From assembly GCF_022836875.1 (NCBI RefSeq), contig NZ_CP090376.1:1922001-1986000 (forward strand): 64,000 bases of DNA, written 5' to 3'. The notes below the pieces were generated by a model, which was not told where the DNA came from, did not search any database, and saw nothing but the letters and a program-made list of their open reading frames with translations. This DNA comes from Flavobacterium enshiense (GTDB lineage Bacteria; Bacteroidota; Bacteroidia; Flavobacteriales; Flavobacteriaceae). Shown piece by piece: positions 26,933-34,382 of this stretch (position 1 is its first letter; each line of letters begins with the position of its first letter). The position numbers were made by a program, and so were the translations under genes.

Positions 26933-26989
26933 TCACGATTTTCGACGTAAGTTGTTCCACCACCATGTATTGTTTAAAATGTTGTTCAT
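26933..26989 (-). CDS. trpL: trp operon leader peptide with three consecutive Trp codons
   Basis: An 18-codon ORF, MNNILNNTWWWNNLRRKS, ends in TGA 40 bp before the attenuator hairpin. Three consecutive Trp codons in an 18-residue peptide are very unlikely by chance and are the hallmark of ribosome-mediated attenuation. Downstream of the Trp codons CTTACG (26951-26946) can pair with CGTGAG (26937-26932), a 1:2-type hairpin covering the end of the ORF. Stalling at WWW would mask the first arm and free the second for the antiterminator. The likely transcription start is about 13 bp upstream. Confidence 0.9.
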   Translation of the reverse strand: MNNILNNTWWWNNLRRKS

Positions 26990-27008
26990 TTTGTGTTTTT
27001 GTTTGATG

Positions 27009-27040
27009 CAAAGTTATAGAAATGATTTTCGAATACACAA
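27009..27040 (-). promoter_or_regulatory. trp operon promoter
   Basis: On the minus strand TTG (27040-27038), a 21-bp spacer and TAACTTTG (27016-27009) match the Bacteroidota TTG/TAnnTTTG consensus. The predicted start near 27002 places the leader peptide ATG about 13 nt into the transcript. Confidence 0.7.
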
Positions 27041-27114
27041 GTTTTTTAGCGAAAAAAATTTTCACTCTGTAAATATTGATAATTCTGAAATTATAAAAAT
27101 TTGATAATAAATTA

Positions 27115-27144
27115 TTGTTTTACGATAATTAATTGTTACATTTG
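27115..27144 (+). promoter_or_regulatory. Promoter of the DUF2975-HTH pair
   Basis: TTG (27115-27117), a 19-bp spacer and TACATTTG (27137-27144) match the Bacteroidota promoter consensus, 27 bp before the DUF2975 start. It is divergent from the trp promoter. Confidence 0.72.
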
Positions 27145-27170
27145 CTTTGTTGAATTTAAATTTCTGATAT

Positions 27171-27686
27171 ATGAAATTAGTTAGGATTATAGCTTCTTAT
27201 TTGCATATAGTGGTAAAAATTGTAGCTGTTGCTTATTTGTTAACGGCTTTTTATGCTTTGATTAATTGTGTTTTTGAAGGTCCGTTTTTTGAAAGAATGG
27301 AAGAGAATCGTTTTGCAATTAACTTTCCGTTTACCAATCAGCATTTTCTTTTAGGATCTGAATTTACATTGGAATATGTTTCGGAAATGGTTTTAGGTTT
27401 GGCTTTATACGGTTTGTTTTTTTGGGTATTGGGCAATGTTTTTAAAACCTTTAAACAGGAACGTTTGTTTACCAAAGATGGACTAAGGAATTTGAAACAG
27501 TTTTACCAGTTCAATCTGTTGTTGTATCCTGTCGTTGCTGTACTTTGGTCGGTTATCAGTATTGAGGATTTTCCTTTTTTGGCCATGATTGTGGCTCATG
27601 CGATTATGGGGGTTTTTATCTTTTTTATGGCTGCTATTTTTCAGCAGGGAGTGAGTCTTCAGAACGAACAGGATTTATATATTTAG
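27171..27686 (+). CDS. DUF2975 membrane protein
   Basis: A 171-residue protein with four hydrophobic helices (about residues 12-32, 65-90, 110-130 and 135-160), matching the DUF2975 pattern. The helices frame a soluble loop (FKTFKQERLFTKDGLRNLKQF) typical of the family. Function is unknown. DUF2975 genes are commonly followed, as here after 4 bp, by a small YozG-like HTH regulator. This suggests a membrane-sensor/regulator pair. Confidence 0.82.
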   Translation: MKLVRIIASYLHIVVKIVAVAYLLTAFYALINCVFEGPFFERMEENRFAINFPFTNQHFLLGSEFTLEYVSEMVLGLALYGLFFWVLGNVFKTFKQERLFTKDGLRNLKQFYQFNLLLYPVVAVLWSVISIEDFPFLAMIVAHAIMGVFIFFMAAIFQQGVSLQNEQDLYI

Positions 27687-27690
27687 AAGT

Positions 27691-27897
27691 ATGCCAATTA
27701 TAGTAAATGTGGATGTGATGCTGGCTAAGCGTAAAATGCAGTCCAAGGAATTGGCGGAAATTTTGGGTATTACCCCAGCGAATCTGTCAATCCTTAAGAC
27801 GGGAAAAGCAAAAGGTATCCGGTTTGAAACTCTTGAAGCGATTTGTAAAGCGTTGGATTGTCAGCCGGGGGATGTTTTAGAATACGTCAGCGAATAA
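27691..27897 (+). CDS. YozG-like XRE-family HTH regulator, 68 aa
   Basis: The protein is almost only a Cro/CI-type helix-turn-helix: MLAKRKMQSKELAEILGITP, then ANLSILKTGKAKGIRFETLE and ICKALDCQPGDVLEYV. This is the standard Xre fold of small YozG-like proteins. It follows the DUF2975 gene after 4 bp. Its targets probably include its own promoter (27115-27144), but no operator palindrome stands out there. Confidence 0.88.
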   Translation: MPIIVNVDVMLAKRKMQSKELAEILGITPANLSILKTGKAKGIRFETLEAICKALDCQPGDVLEYVSE

Positions 27898-28055
27898 ATA
27901 CTATCTTTTAGTAAATATAAAATATCGGTTTTTTTAACCGACAGGGATTTTTTTGCCCAAATTTTCCGCACGGAATTCATGAAAATTAATCAATAATCAT
28001 CACACCCGAGGCGCAGCCGAACTGTTTGGAGCGCAGCGGAAAAAAATCAATCAAA

Positions 28056-28937
28056 ATGAACAGTTTAATCATCAAAAATCTTCAAAAAACCTATGGAAAC
28101 GGAGTAAAAGCCATTGACGGCATTTCGCTTGAAATCGGAAACGGGATGTTTGGGTTGTTAGGTACGAATGGAGCAGGAAAATCATCATTGATGCGTACTA
28201 TTGTCGGTTTACAATCTGCTGATAGCGGCCAGATTTTCTTCAATGATGTCAATGTTTTGGAACATCCGGATTTCATTAAGAAACAATTGGGTTTTTTGCC
28301 TCAGGATTTCGGGGTTTATCCTAAAGTTTCTGCTTACGATTTGTTGAATCATTTAGCGGTTCTGAAAGGAGTCAGTGATTCAAGAGAACGGAAAGAACAA
28401 GTGCTGTCGTTGCTCGAAAAAGTGAATTTGTCTGCCCAGCGAAAAAAAGAAGTGCACACTTTCTCAGGCGGTATGCGTCAGCGGTTTGGTGTTGCTCAGG
28501 CTTTATTGGGTAATCCGAAAATCATCATCGTGGATGAACCAACCGCAGGTCTTGATCCGGAGGAACGCAACCGATTCAACAGTCTTTTAAGTGAAATAGG
28601 GGAAGACCGAATCGTGATTTTATCCACCCATTTGGTAGAAGATGTACGCAACTTGTGTTCAAAAATGGCAATTATGGATGAAGGGCAGGTTCTCTTGCAA
28701 GGCGCTCCGGCCGATTTACTGCAATCCCTTGAAAATAAAATCTGGAGAAAGCAGATTCAGAAAGAGGAGTTGACCCATTACAAAAGGGAATATTCAGTGA
28801 TTTCATCCCAGTTTACGGCCGGTAAAATGAATATTCATGTATTTTCTGAACAACAACCAGCCGATTTTATGAAAGTAAATCCAACGCTTGAAGATGTTTA
28901 TTTTACTGCGCTGAACCAAAAATCATTTGTGTTATGA
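28056..28937 (+). CDS. ABC transporter ATP-binding protein
   Basis: A 293-residue ABC ATPase. The ATG at 28056 (MNSLIIKNLQKTYGNG) is the natural start. It has Walker A GTNGAGKSS, Q-loop LGFLPQDFGVYP, signature FSGGMRQRFG, Walker B IIIVDEPTAGLD and H-loop STHLVED. It resembles the ABC-2-type gliding or antibiotic-export ATPases. The stop overlaps the start of the permease-peptidase fusion by 4 bp, so they form one transporter. Just upstream (28005-28040) is a GC-richer imperfect repeat (GGCGCAGCCG, GAGCGCAGCGG) unlike the surrounding AT-rich DNA. Confidence 0.92.
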   Translation: MNSLIIKNLQKTYGNGVKAIDGISLEIGNGMFGLLGTNGAGKSSLMRTIVGLQSADSGQIFFNDVNVLEHPDFIKKQLGFLPQDFGVYPKVSAYDLLNHLAVLKGVSDSRERKEQVLSLLEKVNLSAQRKKEVHTFSGGMRQRFGVAQALLGNPKIIIVDEPTAGLDPEERNRFNSLLSEIGEDRIVILSTHLVEDVRNLCSKMAIMDEGQVLLQGAPADLLQSLENKIWRKQIQKEELTHYKREYSVISSQFTAGKMNIHVFSEQQPADFMKVNPTLEDVYFTALNQKSFVL

Positions 28938-31900
28938 AAACAGTATTCTGGTTCGACCTTCAAGGGTATTTCAAGAGATGGGGTTTTTACGTGGTGGTAC
29001 TATTGATTTTTGCTTTCGGAGTTTTTGGCGGACAAAACGCCCGTTTTTCGGTTGGCGAAAATGTGTTTTACAATTCGCCTTACCAAGTGGGTTTCATAAC
29101 GGCTTTTATCAGTTTGACCACTATTTTTTTCAGTACGCTTTTTGTTGCCCAACTCGCTATTAAGGAAGTAGATAATCGCTTTGAACAGATTTATTTCAGC
29201 GCTCCGATTCAAAAGAAACAATTTCTTTCGGGTCGATATGCTTCGGTTTTGATAGTAAGCCTTTTGTGTACAATTGTTTTAACCGTCAGCTTTTTCATCG
29301 GTCAGGCAACAAACTCACGAATTTTAGAAAGCGGTCATTTCAATTTGACGCACTACCTGGTTCCAATGCTATATTTTACGGTCATCAACACGATTTTTGT
29401 AACTGCTGTCCTGTGTGTGGTGGCTTGGTTTACGAAAAGTAAAATGCCTATTTATGTGAGCGGTTTACTGCTGTATATTTTCTATATGGTAGCCTTGGTG
29501 TTTTCCAGTTCGCCTTTTATGGCGCAGAGTTTACCACAATCGGAGAAAACGAAATTCATCTCGGGAATTTTGGATCCTTTCGGGTTGTCGGCTTTTTTCA
29601 ATCAGACGGCACAATGGACAGTAGAACAGCGAAATTCGGCAATAATAGGTTTTGACGGCGTTTTTCTCGGCAATCGCGCAGGTGCTTTGCTCATGGCTTT
29701 TGTTCTGCTTTATATTGCTTTCAGAGATTATTCTTTTACCGCAAAAACCAAGTATAAAAAGGTTGGCTTATCAGAAGAAAATCAGGAAATTACTGCTATT
29801 CCGTTTACTTTCGTGGATACAAAAGAAGGTCTAAAAGTAAAAATGATGGCATTAGTGTCATTCGTAAAGATCAATCTGATTTACATTTTTAAAAGCATTC
29901 CGTTTGTACTGATTGTTTTGGCACTCCTTTTTGCTGTCGGGATGGAGATGTATGCGGAAATTGAAAAAGGCATCCGGATTCCGCAGAAGTATGCCACTTC
30001 AGGATTAATGGTTTCCACAATCATTCAGAATTTTTATGTGTTGGGCGTAATTGTGGTGGTGTTTTACACCCATGATGTTTTCTGGCGCAGCAAAAATGTC
30101 AATTTTAATCTGATTGAAAACAGCACTTCCAATGCGAAAACACAATTCTGGGCACATTGGCTGACGTTATTGTTTGTGATTGCAAGCTTTTCACTGGTCT
30201 TGATTGTTGAAGGAATTGCGTTCCAGTTTCTTTACGGGTATCCGGTTTTGGAATGGTCCCTTTACAGTAGAGTGTTGTTGTTTACCACATTACCGTTATT
30301 CGTTTTAAGTGGATTTTTATTGGCTATTCAAAAACTGGTGCGACAGAAGTATGTTGCCTTGGGACTTGCGGCTTTATTTGCTTTTGTTATGGCGACATCG
30401 CTTGGAAAAAAACTGGTTGCAGTGCCGTTTCTGAAATTTTTGTACAGTATCAATTTCGATTACAGTGACATGAATGGCTTTGGCAGTTATGAAGGCTTTT
30501 TTATTTACAGATTGATGTTCGGTTTTCTTCTTTTAGCGATTTTGTTTTACGTCGTTACGCTGAGAAAATTCCATTTCAGAAAAGTTTATATCTATCTGAC
30601 ATTGTTTGTCCTTGGGCTAAGTGCTTTCGGTTTGAGGCATAAAATCAGCGAGGGTTATTTGCCAAAAGACGAAAATTCCCAATGGCTGGCACAGGCCGAT
30701 TATGAAAAACAGTTTAGTCGTTACCAAAATCTGCCACAGCCCACCATTACCGATGTAAAAACCACCGTTGAATTATTTCCGGAACGCAATTCGTATACGG
30801 TTGAAGGAACTTATATTCTAGAAAATAAGACAGAAAGGAATATTGAAAAAATACTGATTGGTTTTTCAGATGGTTTTATGGTAGCCAAAGCTGATTTTCA
30901 GTTTAATTATGAAGTGCAAACTGTTGTAAGTCAGTATCAAATTGTGAAGTTGAAGCAATCAATGTTACCGAGAGAAAAAGCGAAATTGACCTTTAAGCTG
31001 TCCTATAGATGGCAACCGGTAAACGGTCATCAATCGTTTAATGCCATAGTGGAAAACGGTTCCTTTATGCGAATTAGCCGCTATTATCCGCAAATAGGTT
31101 ATAATTCGGATAATGAAATTCAGGAAGAGTCTATTCGGAAACAGTTTCACTTGGGGGCTAAAACGGAGCCGAAAGCCTTTAATGCACCAAAAGGACCGAA
31201 TGTTGACTTTATCAATTTGGATATGACCATAGTAACTTCCGATACTCAAACAGCAATAGGGATGGGAGAATTAGTCAGACAATGGAAAAAAGGAAACAGA
31301 AATGGGTTTCAATATCAGGTGAAACAAATTCCTTTCAGGTTTGCTGTTTCATCGGCGGAATATGCGGTTAAAAAAGAACAATACAAAGGCAAAACTTTTG
31401 AAGTGTATTATCACCCTTCCCATCATGAAAATGTACAGCATTTACTGAAAAATGCCAAACTGACGATGGATTACTGCGAGCATAATTTCGGACCTTATCC
31501 CTATAAAACTATTCGTTTTGCAGAGGTTTCAGGTTTTACCAAAGGTTTTGCGGCTACGGCTTATCCGGCAACGGTTTACATGACGGAGGATATGATTTTT
31601 CACAGCAATATCAAAGCCGATGAACAGCAAGATGTAATCAATGAACTGGCAGGTCATGAATTGGCGCATTTGTGGTGGGGTGGTAATCAGATTGTTCCTG
31701 ACGACAGGGATGGAGCCGCCATGCTCACCGAAACCTTAGCGATGTATACCGAAATGATGCTATTGAAGAAAATGTACGGGAAAGAAGCAATGTTGAAACG
31801 CGTTCAGATGCATCTGGATATTTACAATAATGAGAGAGGTTTTTCAAATGAAATGCCTTTGTATCATGTAAAAGCCAATGCCAGTCATATTTCGTATTCG

Positions 31901-32128
31901 AAAGGAGCAATCGTGATGTGTCTTTTGAGTGAAATGATAGGGGAAGACAAGATGAATTTGGCTTTAAAGCGATTTTTACAAAACAATAAATTTCCAAATC
32001 CTAAACCGGTTTCTACGGATTTCATTGCAGAATTATACAAGGTTTCGGATAAAAAGTATCATGCAAAGATTGAATCACTTTTTACTAAAATTGAGCCTTT
32101 AAAAGAGAGCGATTTGAGAATGCAGTAA
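28934..32128 (+). CDS. ABC-2 permease fused to M1 aminopeptidase
   Basis: A 1064-residue fusion. Residues 1-570 contain two ABC-2-like blocks of about six hydrophobic helices each. From about 590 onward is a soluble M1-peptidase-like region. Its zinc site is GHELAHLWWGGN (His908, Glu909, His912), with a candidate third ligand in ETLAMYTEM about 20 residues on. The canonical GxMEN exopeptidase motif is not evident and is replaced by a GFTKGFAATAYPA stretch, so specificity is unclear. The start overlaps the ATPase gene by 4 bp. Together they may export a peptide and process it outside. Similar fusions exist in Bacteroidota. Confidence 0.88.
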   Translation: MKTVFWFDLQGYFKRWGFYVVVLLIFAFGVFGGQNARFSVGENVFYNSPYQVGFITAFISLTTIFFSTLFVAQLAIKEVDNRFEQIYFSAPIQKKQFLSGRYASVLIVSLLCTIVLTVSFFIGQATNSRILESGHFNLTHYLVPMLYFTVINTIFVTAVLCVVAWFTKSKMPIYVSGLLLYIFYMVALVFSSSPFMAQSLPQSEKTKFISGILDPFGLSAFFNQTAQWTVEQRNSAIIGFDGVFLGNRAGALLMAFVLLYIAFRDYSFTAKTKYKKVGLSEENQEITAIPFTFVDTKEGLKVKMMALVSFVKINLIYIFKSIPFVLIVLALLFAVGMEMYAEIEKGIRIPQKYATSGLMVSTIIQNFYVLGVIVVVFYTHDVFWRSKNVNFNLIENSTSNAKTQFWAHWLTLLFVIASFSLVLIVEGIAFQFLYGYPVLEWSLYSRVLLFTTLPLFVLSGFLLAIQKLVRQKYVALGLAALFAFVMATSLGKKLVAVPFLKFLYSINFDYSDMNGFGSYEGFFIYRLMFGFLLLAILFYVVTLRKFHFRKVYIYLTLFVLGLSAFGLRHKISEGYLPKDENSQWLAQADYEKQFSRYQNLPQPTITDVKTTVELFPERNSYTVEGTYILENKTERNIEKILIGFSDGFMVAKADFQFNYEVQTVVSQYQIVKLKQSMLPREKAKLTFKLSYRWQPVNGHQSFNAIVENGSFMRISRYYPQIGYNSDNEIQEESIRKQFHLGAKTEPKAFNAPKGPNVDFINLDMTIVTSDTQTAIGMGELVRQWKKGNRNGFQYQVKQIPFRFAVSSAEYAVKKEQYKGKTFEVYYHPSHHENVQHLLKNAKLTMDYCEHNFGPYPYKTIRFAEVSGFTKGFAATAYPATVYMTEDMIFHSNIKADEQQDVINELAGHELAHLWWGGNQIVPDDRDGAAMLTETLAMYTEMMLLKKMYGKEAMLKRVQMHLDIYNNERGFSNEMPLYHVKANASHISYSKGAIVMCLLSEMIGEDKMNLALKRFLQNNKFPNPKPVSTDFIAELYKVSDKKYHAKIESLFTKIEPLKESDLRMQ

Positions 32129-32265
32129 CGAAAAAAGAAGTTTTATTTTTGAGGACATGATTGTTTTTCTTGGATTTTCCATATTCTGTGAAGGTTTATT
32201 TTTGTTATATATGCGGAAAAATAAAGGCTTTTATGGGTAATAATAACAATTTTGCAAAATTATCT

Positions 32266-32295
32266 TTGATTAATAAAAAAAACTTTATAGGTTTG
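32266..32295 (+). promoter_or_regulatory. Promoter of the sulfate assimilation operon
   Basis: TTG (32266-32268), a 19-bp spacer and TAGGTTTG (32288-32295) match the Bacteroidota consensus exactly. Transcription would start near 32302, about 18 nt before the first Cys/Met leader ORF. This makes the longer upstream reading frame from 32161 untranslatable as one ORF. Confidence 0.75.
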
Positions 32296-32319
32296 CAGAG
32301 TTCAAAAGAACCGAAAAAA

Positions 32320-32394
32320 ATGAAAAACCAAGTTTTAAATATGATGATGTGTATGTGCTGCTCAGACAATGAGGAGGGCTTTGCTATTCGTTAA
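32320..32394 (+). CDS. Cys/Met-rich leader peptide 1 of the cys operon
   Basis: A 24-codon ORF whose middle reads MMMCMCC (residues 8-14), followed by SDNEEG and a stop. Seven consecutive Met/Cys codons directly before a cysteine biosynthesis operon mark it as a leader peptide. The two adjacent Cys codons TGC TGC (32356-32361) overlap CTGCTCA (32358-32364). That segment can pair with TGAGGAG (32370-32376), with one G-G mismatch. The same TGAGGAG is perfectly complementary to CTCCTCA (32424-32430) in the terminator's 5' arm. This is the classical 1:2, 2:3, 3:4 attenuator arrangement. Confidence 0.85.
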   Translation: MKNQVLNMMMCMCCSDNEEGFAIR

Positions 32395-32420
32395 TATTTA
32401 AAATCATAAATATTCGGCAA

Positions 32421-32452
32421 AAACTCCTCAAGCAATTGGGGAGTTTTTTTTT
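32421..32452 (+). terminator. Attenuator terminator 1 of the cys operon
   Basis: AAACTCCTCAA and TTGGGGAGTTT form an 11-bp stem (one T-G wobble) closed by a GCAA tetraloop and followed by a long T-run. It lies 26 bp after leader ORF 1 and well before any structural gene. Confidence 0.88.
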
Positions 32453-32485
32453 CTCTGAATTTTAACAACAATAAGAAACACAAAA

Positions 32486-32599
32486 ATGAATACAATAACA
32501 ATAGTAACGTCCATTATAACAACATCTGCAGTTTGTATGATGATGATGTGTTGTATGCGAAACTTCGCAGGAGGCCGTCTGTTGTATTATTTGAAGTAA
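32486..32599 (+). CDS. Cys/Met-rich leader peptide 2 of the cys operon
   Basis: A 37-codon ORF with CMMMMCCM at residues 17-24 after a Thr/Ile-rich start (MNTITIVTSIITTSAV). TGCGA (32556-32560), just beyond the two adjacent Cys codons (32549-32554), can pair with TCGCA (32565-32569). The next segment, CAGGAGGC (32568-32575), is complementary over 8 bp to GCCTCTTG (32622-32629) in the following terminator, with one G-T wobble. A ribosome stalled on Cys codons would hide TGCGA and favour the antiterminator. No separate promoter is seen, so it is probably in series with leader 1. Confidence 0.83.
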   Translation: MNTITIVTSIITTSAVCMMMMCCMRNFAGGRLLYYLK

Positions 32600-32619
32600 A
32601 GAATAGTATATGAAAACGC

Positions 32620-32648
32620 AAGCCTCTTGATTCCAAGGGGCTTTTTTT
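32620..32648 (+). terminator. Attenuator terminator 2 of the cys operon
   Basis: AAGCCTCTTG and CAAGGGGCTT form a 10-bp stem (one T-G wobble) around ATTC, followed by seven Ts. It lies 20 bp after leader ORF 2 and 25 bp before cysH. Confidence 0.88.
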
Positions 32649-32673
32649 ATTTCCAATTGTCAAATAACCCACT

Positions 32674-33369
32674 ATGAATACTGAAATTATAAACAAATTA
32701 AATCAAAATCAGGACATCGAAGAAAACCTGAAATTCCTATCCGAAAACGTATCGGGAAAGATTGTGTTTTCAACCAGTTTCGGAATTGAAGACCAATTGA
32801 TTACCGATGTAATTTTCTCTCAAAAACTGAACAATATTGAAGTTTTTACTTTGGATACCGGACGATTATTTCAGGAAACCTATGCAACATGGCATAAAAC
32901 CGAATTGCATTACAGCCAGAAGATTAAGTCGTTTTATCCGAATACTGAAAACCTGGAAATCTTCATTAATGAACGCGGAATCAATCCTTTTTACGAGAGT
33001 CAGGAATTACGAAAGCAGTGCTGTCACATCCGAAAGGTAGGACCACTGCAAAGAGCTTTGGCAGGCGCAAGTGTTTGGATAACAGGACTCAGAGCGGAAC
33101 ATTCGCCGAACAGAAACTCAATTGAAATAGTGCATTGGGACGAACAATACCAGCTTTACAAATACAATCCATTGCTGCATTGGACAACCGAAGAAGTGAA
33201 AGTACATGTTACCCGAAAAGGCATCCCATACAACGTTTTACACGACCAGGGATTCATAAGTATCGGTTGTGCACCTTGTACCAGAGCGGTTAAGGAAGGA
33301 GAAGATTTTAGGGCAGGCCGCTGGTGGTGGGAAGAGGCTTCAAAAAAAGAATGCGGGCTTCATAAGTAG
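32674..33369 (+). CDS. cysH: Assimilatory adenylyl-sulfate (APS/PAPS) reductase
   Basis: A 231-residue PAPS reductase-type enzyme reducing activated sulfate to sulfite. Catalytic Cys227 is in the C-terminal KKECGLHK. Two Cys pairs, CC at 116-117 and CAPC at 199-202, are the [4Fe-4S] ligands that distinguish APS-using reductases from the Cys-poor PAPS enzymes of E. coli. With no cysC (APS kinase) in the operon, APS is the likely substrate. It is the first structural gene, 25 bp after the second attenuator terminator. Confidence 0.93.
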   Translation: MNTEIINKLNQNQDIEENLKFLSENVSGKIVFSTSFGIEDQLITDVIFSQKLNNIEVFTLDTGRLFQETYATWHKTELHYSQKIKSFYPNTENLEIFINERGINPFYESQELRKQCCHIRKVGPLQRALAGASVWITGLRAEHSPNRNSIEIVHWDEQYQLYKYNPLLHWTTEEVKVHVTRKGIPYNVLHDQGFISIGCAPCTRAVKEGEDFRAGRWWWEEASKKECGLHK

Positions 33370-33429
33370 TTTTCGCTCGAAGTCGCAGTTTTCAAAAGAA
33401 ATACTTAATAATTATAATCACTGATCAAA

Positions 33430-34335
33430 ATGAATAACTCAACAAATTATTTAAACCAATTGGAAGACGAAGCCATATACATTCTTCGTGAAACAGCGGC
33501 ACAGTTTGAAAAACCTGCCTTGTTGTTTTCCGGTGGAAAAGATTCTATCGTATTGGTACATCTGGCTTTGAAAGCCTTTCGCCCGGGAAAATTTCCGTTT
33601 CCCTTAGTGCATATTGATACCGGACATAATTTCCCGGAAGCCATTGCATTCAGGGATTATCTGGTAAATAAGGTCGGTGAAAAACTAATTGTAGGTTCGG
33701 TGGAAGAAAGTATCAGGAAGTACAACCTGAAAGAAACCCAAGGCCGCTTTCCATCGAGAAATGCTCTACAAACCTATGCTTTATTGGACACGATTCAGGA
33801 AAATGAATTTGATGCCTGCATAGGAGGAGCGAGACGTGACGAGGAAAAAGCCAGAGCCAAGGAACGCATTTTTTCTGTCAGAGATGATTTTGGCCAGTGG
33901 GATCCAAAACTGCAACGCCCGGAACTTTGGGATATTTTGAACGGTAAAGTGGAAAAAGGCCATAATGTCCGCGTGTTCCCGATAAGCAATTGGACAGAAT
34001 TAGATGTGTGGAATTACATCCAAAAGTACAATATCGAATTGCCGAGCCTGTACTTCGCCCATGATAGGGAATGTATTGTGCATCAGGACAAACTGGTAGC
34101 AACCTCCGAATTCATTCAGCCACTACCAACCGATAAAGTGGTAGTAGAAAAAGTTCGATACCGAACTGTTGGCGATATGACATGTACAGCAGCAGTTCCT
34201 TCCGAAGCAGCTACAATTAAGGATATTATCGATGATATTGTCCAAACCCGAATCAGCGAACGGGGACAAACCCGATTGGACGATCAGCTTTCGGAAGCGG
34301 CAATGGAGGATCGAAAAAAGCAAGGGTATTTTTAG
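33430..34335 (+). CDS. cysD: Sulfate adenylyltransferase subunit 2
   Basis: A 301-residue PP-loop ATP pyrophosphatase. The SGGKDSIVLVHLA motif is near residue 30, and conserved blocks include PLVHIDTGHNFPEA and GGARRDEEKARAKER. It adenylates sulfate to APS in complex with the GTPase subunit CysN, which is encoded next. Full length. The spacing to cysH and cysN (60 and 47 bp) holds no terminator. Confidence 0.96.
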   Translation: MNNSTNYLNQLEDEAIYILRETAAQFEKPALLFSGGKDSIVLVHLALKAFRPGKFPFPLVHIDTGHNFPEAIAFRDYLVNKVGEKLIVGSVEESIRKYNLKETQGRFPSRNALQTYALLDTIQENEFDACIGGARRDEEKARAKERIFSVRDDFGQWDPKLQRPELWDILNGKVEKGHNVRVFPISNWTELDVWNYIQKYNIELPSLYFAHDRECIVHQDKLVATSEFIQPLPTDKVVVEKVRYRTVGDMTCTAAVPSEAATIKDIIDDIVQTRISERGQTRLDDQLSEAAMEDRKKQGYF

Positions 34336-34382
34336 AGAGACAAGGGGCAGGGGAATTAGTCATTAACTAAAATTTTAAAGAA

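Noticed and set aside
27925-27941. TCGGTT/AACCGA hairpin after the HTH gene as a terminator
   Set aside because: A short stem followed by CAGGGA rather than a T-run; at best a weak signal.
32161-32394. A 77-residue protein ending with the Cys/Met run
   Set aside because: The consensus promoter (32266-32295) lies inside this frame, the N-terminal part has no protein-like character, and a clean ATG at 32320 starts the 24-codon leader. The short ORF is the better call.
32462-32696. Minus-strand frames rich in Cys, His and Tyr opposite leader 2
   Set aside because: They are reverse reads of the ATG/TGT codon run and the terminator, with no promoter and no recognisable domain.
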